This document shows positions 55,149 through 63,814 of a stretch of DNA of 64,000 nucleotides, one piece after another. The notes under the pieces are model-generated. The model was not told where the DNA came from. It did no database searches and was given only the letters and a program-made list of their open reading frames with translations. A program made the position numbers and the translations under genes. The stretch's first letter is position 1; each line of letters opens with the position of its first letter. The stretch is from Noviherbaspirillum massiliense JC206 (GTDB lineage: Bacteria > Pseudomonadota > Gammaproteobacteria > Burkholderiales > Burkholderiaceae_D): the NCBI RefSeq assembly GCF_000312045.1, contig NZ_HE978634.1, forward strand, positions 1,162,842 to 1,226,841. The letters run 5' to 3'.

Positions 55149-56290
55149 AAAACCTGATTGCTGAATGTAATTGGGTCGATCGGGATGGAGGTGTGGACTG
55201 CAAGGCCACGGGGCTCCGTATTTTGGATCGTAATTGTACCTCCCAAAATGAAAATCCGTTCCTGCATTGCAAGCAATCCACGACACCCTGGTTTGCTGAG
55301 ACTACCATGCGCCATGCCGACGCCATCATCCTCGATCAGCAGCTCCAGGCACTGCATATTTTGACCAAAAGTAATTCGGACATTGTTCGCTTTCGCATGT
55401 CTTTCGATATTGATCAAGCTTTCCTGGATTACCCGGAATACGGCAGATTCGATTGGCTCCGCAAGGCGGTCGGGCATGCCATGGTCAATGATCCTGCATG
55501 ACACTGATGTTCGTTTCTGGAAGTCGTCGGCCATCCATCTGACTGCAGGCATCAGGCCAAAATCATCCAGTAGGGGCGGACGCAGAGCGGAGGCCAGGTT
55601 TCTCGTCAACATGATCACTTTGTCGAGCAACTCCTGCATCTGTGCGACCCGCGTGGGCAAGTCTTCGGTGGGTTCCGCGAGGCTGCTCTCAAGCCAGTCC
55701 AGATCCAGCTTGAGAACACTCAGTCGCTGTCCAATATCATCATAGAGTTCTTTTGAAAATCGCCTTTTCTCGGCTTCGTTTGTTTGCTGTGAAGATACGG
55801 CGAGCTTGCGCAGTTCAGAGGATCTCAAGGAGCGCGGCTGCCTGTCGAAGGCCATGGGCCCCGATGGGTGACGCAGCATCATCACTAGAAACATTTCTCC
55901 TTTCGTGGTTACCCGCGAAAAGTCTGCGTCGACCGAAAATTCTTCGCCGCTTGCATGTAGGGCTCTTAGCCCGAACCTGGCTCTTTTTCCGCTTTTTCTG
56001 GTATTGGCGATCCGTTCCAGTCGCCGTCTCTGCTCTGCACTCATGCGCGGCGACAATAATGCATCGATCGATTTCTCCAGCAACTGCTTCGCAGGATAGC
56101 CGAACATGCTTTCGGCTTTCTGGTTAACCAGGACGATGCGCCGTCTTACATCCGCAATGATGACCCCATCCAGCGCAGACTGTATTACCGCGGTCAAGGA
56201 AGCGCCTACCTTGTCGACGGCAAACCGGGAAAGTGCGGTGACGGCTTCCGCGGAATCTGCAAGGGGGGAGGCCAGTTGGGTGGGCATCAT
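55145..56290 (-). CDS. PAS sensor histidine kinase (HisKA_3) with Tyr at the phospho-His position
   Basis: 381 residues; ATG 56290 (or 56287) has AGAATC upstream. A PAS domain covers about 30-145 (VIQSALDGVIIADVRRRIVLVNQKAESMFGYP, in part). The dimerisation segment is KRRFSKELYDDIGQRLSVLK, which matches the HisKA_3 consensus except that the phosphorylated His of ELHD is Tyr183 (codon TAT at 55744-55742). The HATPase has its N-box (IQESLINIERHAKANNV) and G1 box (IEDDGVGMAHG), so ATP binding appears intact. The residue that binds haem in FixL PAS domains (His) is not present. No membrane segment. The gene may signal without autophosphorylation on His, or act as a phosphatase or scaffold. Confidence 0.9.
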   Translation of the reverse strand: MMPTQLASPLADSAEAVTALSRFAVDKVGASLTAVIQSALDGVIIADVRRRIVLVNQKAESMFGYPAKQLLEKSIDALLSPRMSAEQRRRLERIANTRKSGKRARFGLRALHASGEEFSVDADFSRVTTKGEMFLVMMLRHPSGPMAFDRQPRSLRSSELRKLAVSSQQTNEAEKRRFSKELYDDIGQRLSVLKLDLDWLESSLAEPTEDLPTRVAQMQELLDKVIMLTRNLASALRPPLLDDFGLMPAVRWMADDFQKRTSVSCRIIDHGMPDRLAEPIESAVFRVIQESLINIERHAKANNVRITFGQNMQCLELLIEDDGVGMAHGSLSKPGCRGLLAMQERIFILGGTITIQNTEPRGLAVHTSIPIDPITFSNQVL

Positions 56291-56375
56291 GATTCTCGAC
56301 AAGGTAACGATTCAGGGATTCTGAAGGGTTCTGGTCTTTTTCCCTGTTAGTGGCGAAAGAAAAGCGGCCGGGCGA

Positions 56376-56456
56376 TCAGGTTTGAGCATGAGCCGTTTGA
56401 TCTGGGGCGAAGCAGAGTGGCTGGCGCGTTTTCCAATAAACCGTGCTGGTATTCAT
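56376..56456 (-). CDS. Possible 26-residue ORF upstream of the kinase gene
   Basis: ATG 56456 has a strong GGGAGACGGATC site, and the frame closes with TGA at 56378-56376. The peptide starts MNTSTVYWKTRQPLCFAP and has no membrane helix. A possible promoter is TTGCCG with TATCTT 16 bp later, upstream of it. It lies 85 nt ahead of the kinase start on the same strand, so it could be a leader peptide or a small regulator. Confidence 0.4.
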   Translation of the reverse strand: MNTSTVYWKTRQPLCFAPDQTAHAQT

Positions 56457-56915
56457 GATCCGTCTCCCGGCATTTCAAGATATGTGTAGCTGCATTCCCG
56501 GCAACTCTGATTATGCAAGGACTGTATATGGAACGTCTGATCAAGTCAGGTTGCGACACACGTTCATGCCGTGTCCGCTTTGACTGGTCCAATGCCGCCT
56601 CTAACGCACGCCCCATGTTGCATGGTTAGGGCTTCTACGCCTGCCTTGTCAAGGTCACCTGTCCTGCCGCCCGTCTTGATTGGGACAGTTTTCGATGCGC
56701 TGGCCTTCGGCTTGCAATGTTCAGTTTCGCCGAAGCTGGGTGGCAGACATGTGCCGATGAGTCAGAATCAAAAGGGGCACGGTTCCTCGATCCCGGTATC
56801 TGTTTGAGTTTGGTCAACTGAAGTGCTGGCCACGATGCAGTGCCGATCCGGCGCCACCGTATCAGGGCGGGGGACGCGTGCCCATGGCCAAAGCCACAGG
56901 ACAGGAATCCGGAAG
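56457..56915. other. Intergenic region between the U32 gene and the small ORF
   Basis: 459 bp with only shadow-like ORFs on both strands. The likely promoter of the small ORF and kinase lies near 56470-56510. Confidence 0.4.
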
Positions 56916-57869
56916 TCAGCTCGCGCGGCGGACCTTGTATGGCTTGCCGAGATCGGCAATCCACGCGGGTTTCAAGGAGAAGTCTTCGGATCCGGCGAGG
57001 CATTCATCGAGCGCTTCGCGCCACACTTTGGTGACCTGTGCTGCATAGTAGGAATCACGACCGTAACCTTCGATCCGGATTGCATGAATCCCGGTTTGCA
57101 CGAGTTGGGGCAACAGCCTCAAGGCATTAAGGTCCCGTGCTCCATCTGCGGAATAGTAGTGATCATTGGCCGCTTCTTGCCCTTGGCTGCAGCGACCGTC
57201 CATAAATAGTTCCGCAGGTGCCACTGCTTTGGCATTGAGGAGAAGGTTCTGGTTGCTCCGGAAATGATAGGAATGTGCAGTCCGGCCGCTTACAAACATG
57301 CACATGCTGCCGAATCCAAAAATCTCCAATTCCACTCCGGTATTTCTGGTGATTTCCTGGAGTTTTGGCATGGACAGCACACGAGGTAAAACAATTCTCC
57401 TGATGCCGAAATGCTTGGCGTAAAAATCAACTGCATCGGGGCTCAGCATCGCATCGGCCAAGGATAGATGGATATCCAGGGCCGGGTATTTGGACGACGC
57501 ATATAGCATCAATGCCGGGTCGCAAAGAACCAGTGCGTCGGCACCTGACTCGACAGCCTGGTCAACGAGTTTGCGACATTGCATCCAATTGGCCGCGCCG
57601 GAGCCTGATTCCAGGGCCAGTACCGCTCTGCAAGCGTGATTGTGGGCGTGACGAATAGCCTTGCTGATATTACCAATCGTGAAGTTGAGGTCCGGATGGC
57701 TATTGTTGCCTTCGCTGGCCAAACAATTTAACTGTATGCAATCGGCCCCGCTGTCAATCGCTGCGCGCATGGATGTCAGGCTCGTTGCTGCGTAGACAAG
57801 TTCTATGGCAGGCGAGGCGCAAGTATTCGTCACCTTGGCAGCAAAGGTTTTTACCTGAGCTTTTGTCAT
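56916..57869 (-). CDS. Peptidase U32 family protein, UbiU-like, with missing cluster cysteines
   Basis: 317 residues from ATG 57869, preceded by AGGGAG. The TIM-barrel pattern of UbiU is clear: AAIDSGADCIQLN, SGADALVLCDPALMLYASSKYP (in part), KHFGIRRIVLPRVLSMPKLQEI (in part), LEIFGFGSMCMFVSGRT and the C-terminal ALRLLPQLVQTGIHAIRIEGYGRDSYYAAQVTKVWREALD (in part). UbiU and UbiV form a [4Fe-4S]-dependent complex for oxygen-independent ubiquinone hydroxylation. Here GRC of UbiU is GRT and the ACSP Cys is replaced in AVAP, so at least two of four ligands are gone. Either a cluster-free paralogue or a degenerate one. A perfect FNR box controls its likely promoter. Confidence 0.82.
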   Translation of the reverse strand: MTKAQVKTFAAKVTNTCASPAIELVYAATSLTSMRAAIDSGADCIQLNCLASEGNNSHPDLNFTIGNISKAIRHAHNHACRAVLALESGSGAANWMQCRKLVDQAVESGADALVLCDPALMLYASSKYPALDIHLSLADAMLSPDAVDFYAKHFGIRRIVLPRVLSMPKLQEITRNTGVELEIFGFGSMCMFVSGRTAHSYHFRSNQNLLLNAKAVAPAELFMDGRCSQGQEAANDHYYSADGARDLNALRLLPQLVQTGIHAIRIEGYGRDSYYAAQVTKVWREALDECLAGSEDFSLKPAWIADLGKPYKVRRAS

Positions 57870-58887
57870 GGCTATCTCCCTGTTAGCCCCGCAATAGTCT
57901 GTTTGAATTAAACGGTTTGACCTGGCCCGCAACTTAGAATCTCTAATATGGAAGCTCGGTTGACCGCTCCATGTTCTAAATGCTGGAGTCGGGTATCTTT
58001 CTTCCCTAGTTTCCCAGTGGAAACAAGTTCACTCTATCAAGTGCCGGCGGCTATCTATTGATTTTCATCAACTAAATTTGCCGCCGGCAATATTACGAAT
58101 AGGTGTTTGCTTGGCAATATTGCACTACGAGCCTGGTATCGCCTGACCGACTGCGGCCCAAAAAAGAAGTGTGGCTAGCAATGCCGGGGTACGTAACCTT
58201 CTCCTCGGTTTTGCAGGCTTCCAAGCGCCACTCATATCGTAATAAGGCTTCTTTCCTTTCCATGCATACTCAAAAATCAAAAGAAGATGGGCGACCAATT
58301 TATTAACATGCGTGCTTTGAGAGGCGCGGAAGGCTGCAGGAAGAGAGGCGAGGGGGAACCGGTGGCCAATTTTGCTGCCCCTTGAGCATAGCGGTCAATG
58401 ATTTACGCTTTCCAGTGATGCCAGCGCATTTTTGATGCGGACCACTTGGAGTTGCTGGCACCTATCCAATCCAACTGAAATACTCAATGCAGTGCCAACA
58501 CTGGAAATCGAAACAAATACTGCAACGGCGTACGAATATGCTTGTCCCGGACGGCTCCCAATCAGTTTGCCCCTACAAAGTCTTGCAAGCTTTTCCTGCT
58601 ACGTAAGCTATTGAAACCAGACCATTGCACGCCTTGTTTCAAACTTTCGGTTAAAAAAATCGGTTCGCTCACAGTGACAAGAAACAGCGCTACATGCACT
58701 GTTTAGAATATTAATGGCAAGGAATAGGTGCTTATTGTTATATCTCAACTATTGAATTTGCTGAGAAGTATTTAGAGGATATGCCAAGACCAGAATGCAT
58801 TCCTCTAAGAAAAATGATGCACGTCAATACTCTTCTTCTTGCCAATGATGTAATGAGTCCACCTGGAAAACTGACAAAGGGGACAAC
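57870..58887. other. AT-richer non-coding region upstream of the U32 gene
   Basis: 1018 bp without a supported gene except for the FNR-box promoter. ORFs such as 58103-58306 have no ribosome binding site. The repeat GGCAATATT occurs twice (58086-58094 and 58113-58121). GC content is visibly lower (stretches near 40%) than the flanking genes. Confidence 0.5.
58031..58071 (-). promoter_or_regulatory. Class II FNR-type promoter of the U32 gene
   Basis: TTGATTTTCATCAA (58058-58071) is a perfect TTGAT-N4-ATCAA site. On the minus strand TAGAGT (58036-58031) is at the -10 position, which would place the start near 58024 and the box centred about 41 bp upstream, the standard class II geometry. The box also sits in the centre of a 10-bp perfect inverted repeat TGCCGGCGGC (58042-58051) / GCCGCCGGCA (58080-58089). 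The leader to ATG 57869 is about 155 nt. Confidence 0.75.
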
Positions 58888-58983
58888 ATGGTATCGGCAA
58901 TTATTCTGCTGCTTGGCGTGATTACAAGCGCATTTATTGCAGGAGTGTTTATCTGCGCTTTGATGGAAATTGAAGACGCCTGA
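58888..58983 (+). CDS. Possible 31-residue single-pass membrane protein
   Basis: ATG 58888 is preceded by AAAGGGGACAAC, a strong ribosome binding site. The peptide is one hydrophobic helix (SAIILLLGVITSAFIAGVF) with a short acidic end (MEIEDA). Size and layout recall small subunits or regulators of membrane complexes (CydX or KdpF type), but there is no sequence match that I can name. It is too short for standard gene finders. It lies in the AT-rich region beside tRNA-Asn. Confidence 0.45.
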   Translation: MVSAIILLLGVITSAFIAGVFICALMEIEDA

Positions 58984-59304
58984 GATGAAAGAAATCCAAG
59001 GGCTATGCTGTGGCCCAGATCTTCATTCATAAAGGTGTCAACACAGCTCGGAGCATAACAACTCTACGTTCGCTTATTCGCCCTGAATACAAACGGATGC
59101 ACTAAGCCAAACCACACTCGCCTCACCTGCCTGACAAGAACAAGCTCGTCCAAGTATTGGAACGCTTGTCCCGCCTAGCATTCGGGGCAAGGGGATACAA
59201 AGAGTCGATTATCAATTGGCTGCTTGATTCTGATGATTAGGAATTGGGCTGCCAGAATCAAGCCAAAATCTACTACAGTTTCTGTACTGCAGAAGTCGGA
59301 AAAT
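58984..59304. other. Intergenic region with possible gene remnant next to tRNA-Asn
   Basis: No gene is supported. The plus-strand frame 59106-59240 is open for 44 codons without ATG and reads like the end of a real protein (DKNKLVQVLERLSRLAFGA, then GYKESIINWLLDSDD). The LERL-x-R-x-A-x-G spacing recalls small proteins of genomic islands. It may be a decayed fragment of an element that once used the tRNA 3' end as a target. Confidence 0.3.
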
Positions 59305-59329
59305 AAAAAGCCCAGCTCAAGGCTGGGCT
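59305..59329 (-). terminator. Terminator of the tRNA-Asn transcript
   Basis: A perfect 8-bp stem AGCCCAGC / GCTGGGCT followed on the minus strand by TTTTTATTT, 11 bp past the tRNA 3' end. Confidence 0.8.
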
Positions 59330-59339
59330 AAATATTCTT

Positions 59340-59415
59340 TGGCTCCCCGACCTGGACTCGAACCAGGGACCTGCGGATTAACAGTCCGTCGCTCTACCGA
59401 CTGAGCTATCAGGGA
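59340..59415 (-). tRNA. tRNA-Asn(GTT)
   Basis: A 76-nt cloverleaf on the minus strand: acceptor TCCCTGA with TCGGGGA (one G-T pair), anticodon loop CTGTTAA (GTT), T arm with GGTTCGAGTCC, and encoded CCA at 59342-59340. Confidence 0.96.
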
Positions 59416-59496
59416 ACAGAGGCATTATTATAGGATGAGTTTCTTGCCTTTGTCAAAACCTTGGTGCAATTTTTTGCTGTTTTTTTGTTCCGGAAA

Positions 59497-60711
59497 TCAG
59501 AGCACCTTCGCAATCGCATCGACAGTATTGTCAATGTTGTGCGAATTCAAAGCGGCGATGCAAATCCGACCGGTATCCACTGCATAAATCGAAAAGCCTT
59601 CCCGCAAGCGCTGCACTTGTTCCTTGGTCAAGCCTGAATAGGAAAACATCCCGCGCTGCTTGATGACAAAGTCAAAATTGTGGCTCGGTGCCTTTTCCTT
59701 GAGCTTGTTGACGAAGGCTTCACGCATTGCGCGAATGCGCAAGCGCATTGCGGCCAATTCGTCTTCCCACAGCTTGCGCAATTCCGGGCTGGACAACACG
59801 GTGGCGACCACCTGCCCGCCATGAGTCGGAGGATTGGAGTAATTGGTGCGCACGACGCGTTTCAGTTGTGACAATACGCGGGCCGCTTCCTCCTGGCTGA
59901 CTGCGACAATGCTCAGTGCGCCGACGCGCTCGCCGTACAGCGAGAACGATTTCGAAAAAGAATTCGACACGAACAGCGGCCCGCCTGCTTCCGCAAAGCG
60001 GCGCACGACCTTGCCGTCGGCTTCGATGCCGTCTCCGAAACCCTGGTATGCCATGTCCAGGAAGGGGATCAGGCCGCGCTCGGCGATGACTTCGATGACC
60101 TGCGTCCACTGATCTTCGCTCAGGTCGGCGCCGGTGGGATTGTGGCAGCAAGCATGCAGCAGCACGATGGAGCCAGCTGGCATTTCCTGCAAGGCTTTCA
60201 GCATGCTCGCGAAATTGACGCCCCGTGTTGACGGATCATAGTAGGGGTAATTATTGACGCTGAAGCCAGCGGATTCAAACAGCGCACGATGGTTTTCCCA
60301 GCTCGGATCGCTGATCCATACTTGCGACTGCGGCGAGAAGCGCTTCAGGAAATCGGCCCCCAATTTCAGTGCGCCGGTACCGCCAAGCGCCTGCACCGTC
60401 ACCGCTCTTTTTTCTTGAATAACTGCACTGTCGGCTCCAAATACCAGTTCCTGGACCGCCTTGTCATATGCAGCCAGGCCTTCGATCGGGAGGTAGGTGC
60501 GCGGTGACGATTTTTCCATCAATTGCGCTTCAGCCTTGCGCACGCATTCGAGCAGCGGCACCTTGCCATTGTCGTCATAGTAGACGCCGACACCGAGGTT
60601 GATCTTGTTCGGATTCTTGTCGGCATTGAATGCTTCGGTAATGCCGAGAATCGGATCGCGTGGCGCCATTTCAATGGCGGAAAACAGTGAGGCGGAGGGG
60701 GATTGGCTCAT
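59497..60711 (-). CDS. tyrB: Aromatic amino acid aminotransferase (class I)
   Basis: 404 residues from MSQSPSASLFSAIEMAPRDP; the typical start for this group fixes ATG 60711 although its ribosome binding site is weak. PLP-binding Lys is in SNSFSKSFSLYGERVGAL, with the family patterns ACCHNPTGADL and FLDMAYQGFGDG. It transaminates phenylalanine, tyrosine or aspartate with 2-oxoglutarate. The AMAPRDPILG N-terminus is shared by AspC and TyrB; the choice of TyrB is by overall similarity. Confidence 0.92.
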   Translation of the reverse strand: MSQSPSASLFSAIEMAPRDPILGITEAFNADKNPNKINLGVGVYYDDNGKVPLLECVRKAEAQLMEKSSPRTYLPIEGLAAYDKAVQELVFGADSAVIQEKRAVTVQALGGTGALKLGADFLKRFSPQSQVWISDPSWENHRALFESAGFSVNNYPYYDPSTRGVNFASMLKALQEMPAGSIVLLHACCHNPTGADLSEDQWTQVIEVIAERGLIPFLDMAYQGFGDGIEADGKVVRRFAEAGGPLFVSNSFSKSFSLYGERVGALSIVAVSQEEAARVLSQLKRVVRTNYSNPPTHGGQVVATVLSSPELRKLWEDELAAMRLRIRAMREAFVNKLKEKAPSHNFDFVIKQRGMFSYSGLTKEQVQRLREGFSIYAVDTGRICIAALNSHNIDNTVDAIAKVL

Positions 60712-60828
60712 CGTGATAACATGAAAAATTCGCTGCAAAAGCATGTTTGCAGCCGGGTTGTATCAGGCGCCGAGCCATAAGCCGGGCGCCAATGTGCAAC
60801 TAATTATTCTACCAAAGGTCGAATACCC

Positions 60829-62922
60829 ATGGCAGATTTATCCCAAGTTACCAGTCAAATCGACGAATCCAAAATCGTCACTTTCCCCGGCTCTCCCTAT
60901 CGACTTTATCAACCCTTTCCGCCAGCTGGCGACCAGCCGGCGGCGATCGACAAGCTCGTGGAAGGAATCGAGGACGGCCTCTCATTTCAGACACTGCTCG
61001 GAGTGACCGGTTCCGGCAAGACCTACACGATGGCAAACGTGATTGCACGCGTCGGCCGGCCTGCGATCGTGTTTGCGCCGAACAAGACGCTTGCCGCCCA
61101 ACTGTACAGCGAGTTCCGCGAGTTCTTTCCGCAAAACGCGGTCGAATATTTCGTCAGCTACTACGACTACTATCAGCCGGAAGCTTATGTTCCGCAGCGG
61201 GACTTGTTCATCGAGAAGGATTCCTCGATCAACGAGCACATCGAGCAGATGCGTCTGTCCTGCACCAAGTCGCTCATGGAGCGTCGCGATGTGGTCATCG
61301 TCGCCACCGTTTCCGCAATTTACGGTATCGGTAATCCGAATGAATACCACCAGATGATCCTGACCCTGCGCGCAAAGGACAAGGTCAGCCAGCGCGACGT
61401 GATCGCGCGCCTGATCCAGATGCAGTACACGCGCAATGAGGTCGATTTCAGCCGCGGCACCTTCCGCGTCCGGGGCGATACCATCGACGTGTTCCCGGCC
61501 GAACATGCTGAATTGGCATTGCGCATCGAAACGTTCGACGATGAAATCGAAAGCCTGCAGTTGTTCGATCCGCTGACCGGACGCGTCCGGCAGAAGATTC
61601 CTCGGTTCACCATTTATCCCGGTTCGCATTACGTGACGCCGCGTTCGACGGTGTTGCGGGCAATAGAGAGCATCAAGGAAGAATTGCGCGATCGGCTCGA
61701 ATGGTTCCGCAAGGAGGGCAAGCTGGTCGAGGAGCAGCGGCTGGAACAGCGCACCCGCTTCGATATCGAGATGATGGCGGAAATCGGCTTCACCAAGGGG
61801 ATCGAAAACTATTCGCGCCATCTGAGCGGCGCGAAGCCCGGAGAGCCGCCGCCGACTCTGGTGGATTATTTGCCCCAGGATGCGCTGATGTTCCTCGACG
61901 AATCGCATGTGTTGCTGGGTCAGTTCAACGGGATGTACAACGGCGACCGCGCACGCAAGACCAATCTCGTCGATTACGGTTTTCGCCTGCCGTCGGCATT
62001 GGACAACCGTCCGCTGAAGTTCGAGGAATTCGAGTCCAAGATGCGGCAGACCATCTTCGTGTCCGCCACGCCTGCCGACTATGAAAACGCGCATACCGGC
62101 CAGGTGGTCGAGCAGGTGGTACGTCCCACTGGTCTTGTCGACCCGGCGATTATCGTGCGTCCGGCCAGCACCCAGGTCGATGATCTAATGTCGGAGATCA
62201 CCGACCGGGTGAAAAAGAACCAGCGGGTGCTGGTGACAACGCTCACCAAGCGCATGGCCGAGCAGTTGACCGAATTCTTGAGTGACAACGGCATCAAGGT
62301 GCGTTACCTGCACAGCGACATCGATACCGTGGAGCGAGTGGAGATCATTCGTGACCTGCGTATCGGCACTTTCGATGTGCTTGTTGGCATCAACCTGCTG
62401 CGCGAAGGCCTGGATATTCCTGAAGTGTCGCTGGTGGCGATCCTCGATGCGGACAAGGAAGGCTTTCTGCGCTCCGAGCGCAGCCTGATTCAGACCATCG
62501 GTCGCGCTGCCCGCAACCTGCATGGCACGGCGATTCTCTATGCCGACAAGGTGACGGATTCAATGCGGCGCGCCATCGACGAGACAGAGCGCCGTCGGGC
62601 CAAGCAGATTGCCTTTAACAAGGCCAACAACATCACGCCGCGAGGTGTCAAGAAGGAAATCAAGGAGCTCATCGATGGCGTCTACGATCCGCAGGAAGTG
62701 CGCGAAGAGCTTCAGGCCGCCCAGGAGCAGGCCAAGTACGAGGCGATGAGCGAGAAGCAGGTGAGCAAGGAAATCAAGCGACTGGAAAAGCTGATGGTCG
62801 AGCATGCGAAGAACCTCGAGTTCGAGAAAGCTGCTCAAGTGCGCGATCAGCTGCATGTACTGAAAGAGCAGTTGTTTGGTGCTCCCGGTGCGGATAATGT
62901 GGTGTCGCTGCTGGGAAAATAA
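60829..62922 (+). CDS. uvrB: Excinuclease ABC subunit B
   Basis: 697 residues. Helicase motif I ([13 protein letters not shown]), the beta-hairpin region ([20 protein letters not shown], in part), motif II ([18 protein letters not shown]), motif V/VI ([20 protein letters not shown], in part; [12 protein letters not shown]) and the C-terminal UVR domain ([23 protein letters not shown], in part). UvrB verifies damage in nucleotide excision repair with UvrA and UvrC. It is divergent from tyrB with 117 bp between them; no LexA box is obvious there. Confidence 0.97.
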   Translation: MADLSQVTSQIDESKIVTFPGSPYRLYQPFPPAGDQPAAIDKLVEGIEDGLSFQTLLGVTGSGKTYTMANVIARVGRPAIVFAPNKTLAAQLYSEFREFFPQNAVEYFVSYYDYYQPEAYVPQRDLFIEKDSSINEHIEQMRLSCTKSLMERRDVVIVATVSAIYGIGNPNEYHQMILTLRAKDKVSQRDVIARLIQMQYTRNEVDFSRGTFRVRGDTIDVFPAEHAELALRIETFDDEIESLQLFDPLTGRVRQKIPRFTIYPGSHYVTPRSTVLRAIESIKEELRDRLEWFRKEGKLVEEQRLEQRTRFDIEMMAEIGFTKGIENYSRHLSGAKPGEPPPTLVDYLPQDALMFLDESHVLLGQFNGMYNGDRARKTNLVDYGFRLPSALDNRPLKFEEFESKMRQTIFVSATPADYENAHTGQVVEQVVRPTGLVDPAIIVRPASTQVDDLMSEITDRVKKNQRVLVTTLTKRMAEQLTEFLSDNGIKVRYLHSDIDTVERVEIIRDLRIGTFDVLVGINLLREGLDIPEVSLVAILDADKEGFLRSERSLIQTIGRAARNLHGTAILYADKVTDSMRRAIDETERRRAKQIAFNKANNITPRGVKKEIKELIDGVYDPQEVREELQAAQEQAKYEAMSEKQVSKEIKRLEKLMVEHAKNLEFEKAAQVRDQLHVLKEQLFGAPGADNVVSLLGK

Positions 62923-63031
62923 GCCAGCCATAAGACACGGCGCGCCGGCATAGGCAAAGTTTGTCTTTGGTCGGCGCGCCTGTTGGCATGGCGGCATTAA
63001 AATCGGGCTTTCCCCTGCTATATTGCCCGCC

Positions 63032-63814
63032 ATGGCCACTCACATTCCCACTGTATTCCTGGATCTTCTTTCATCCGTCCATCCGTCCTGGCGCAACATC
63101 ATTTCGACCGGGTTGGAGGCAATCGCGGATGCCGACCCCGCATATTTGCCCGCATTGGCCAAGGACGATTTCCTGCCGACCCGGGGCAGGATATTCGCCG
63201 CTTTTTCGCTGCCCGTGGAATCGGTGCGCTATGTGTTGATGGGAGAGGGGCCTTATCCAAGGGAAGAGAGCGCAACCGGCGTTTGCTTCATGGACGGCGC
63301 CGTTGAGGCGCTATGGTCGGAAAAGGGGCTGTCAAAGCAAGTCAATCGCGCGACTTCGCTACGGAATTTCATGAAGATGCTACTGGTGGCAGATGGCTAT
63401 CTGACGGTCGAGAACACTTCCGGCGAATCGATGGCAGAGGTGTCGGCCAAAGCGCGCGCGATTGGGTCCCCCTTCATCCAGACATTGACCGAGCTGCAGG
63501 CGAATCTCACCCGCCATGGCTTTCTCTTGCTGAATGCAACGCTGGTATATCGCCCGCATGTGCCTCCAATCAAAGATGCACGGGCTTGGCGCCCCTTCAT
63601 GCGCACCGTGCTGGCGGCCCTGGCAACCCGATCTGACGACCGGCATGGTCCTCCGACACTCGTGTTGTGGGGGAAAATCGCAGAACAGCTTGACGCCTTG
63701 CCCGAAACTCACAGCTTGCCGAAGCTGGCATCCGAGCATCCCTACAATCTCTCCTTCATTGGCAATCAGACGATGCAGCAACTCTTCGGGCCCATGCATC
63801 TGCTAAAAAAATAG
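63032..63814 (+). CDS. Uracil-DNA glycosylase family protein lacking the catalytic Asp
   Basis: 260 residues. The UDG fold is recognisable: the water-activating loop aligns as MGEGPYPREESATGVCF where Ung has GQDPYHGPGQAHGLAF, the middle region is SLRNFMKMLLVAD, strand LLLNATLVYRPH corresponds to LLLNTVLTV, LVLWGKIAEQL to LLWGAHAQ, and the His loop is SEHPYNLSFIG (Ung HPSPLS). The catalytic Asp of GQDPY is Gly73, so hydrolysis of uracil would be strongly impaired; the loop His remains. It follows uvrB by 109 bp on the same strand. A DNA-binding or differently active paralogue is possible. Confidence 0.85.
   Translation: MATHIPTVFLDLLSSVHPSWRNIISTGLEAIADADPAYLPALAKDDFLPTRGRIFAAFSLPVESVRYVLMGEGPYPREESATGVCFMDGAVEALWSEKGLSKQVNRATSLRNFMKMLLVADGYLTVENTSGESMAEVSAKARAIGSPFIQTLTELQANLTRHGFLLLNATLVYRPHVPPIKDARAWRPFMRTVLAALATRSDDRHGPPTLVLWGKIAEQLDALPETHSLPKLASEHPYNLSFIGNQTMQQLFGPMHLLKK

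Noticed and set aside
55145-56290. FixL-type haem PAS domain in the kinase
   Set aside because: The His that binds haem in FixL has no counterpart in the segment ANTRKSGKRARFGLRA.
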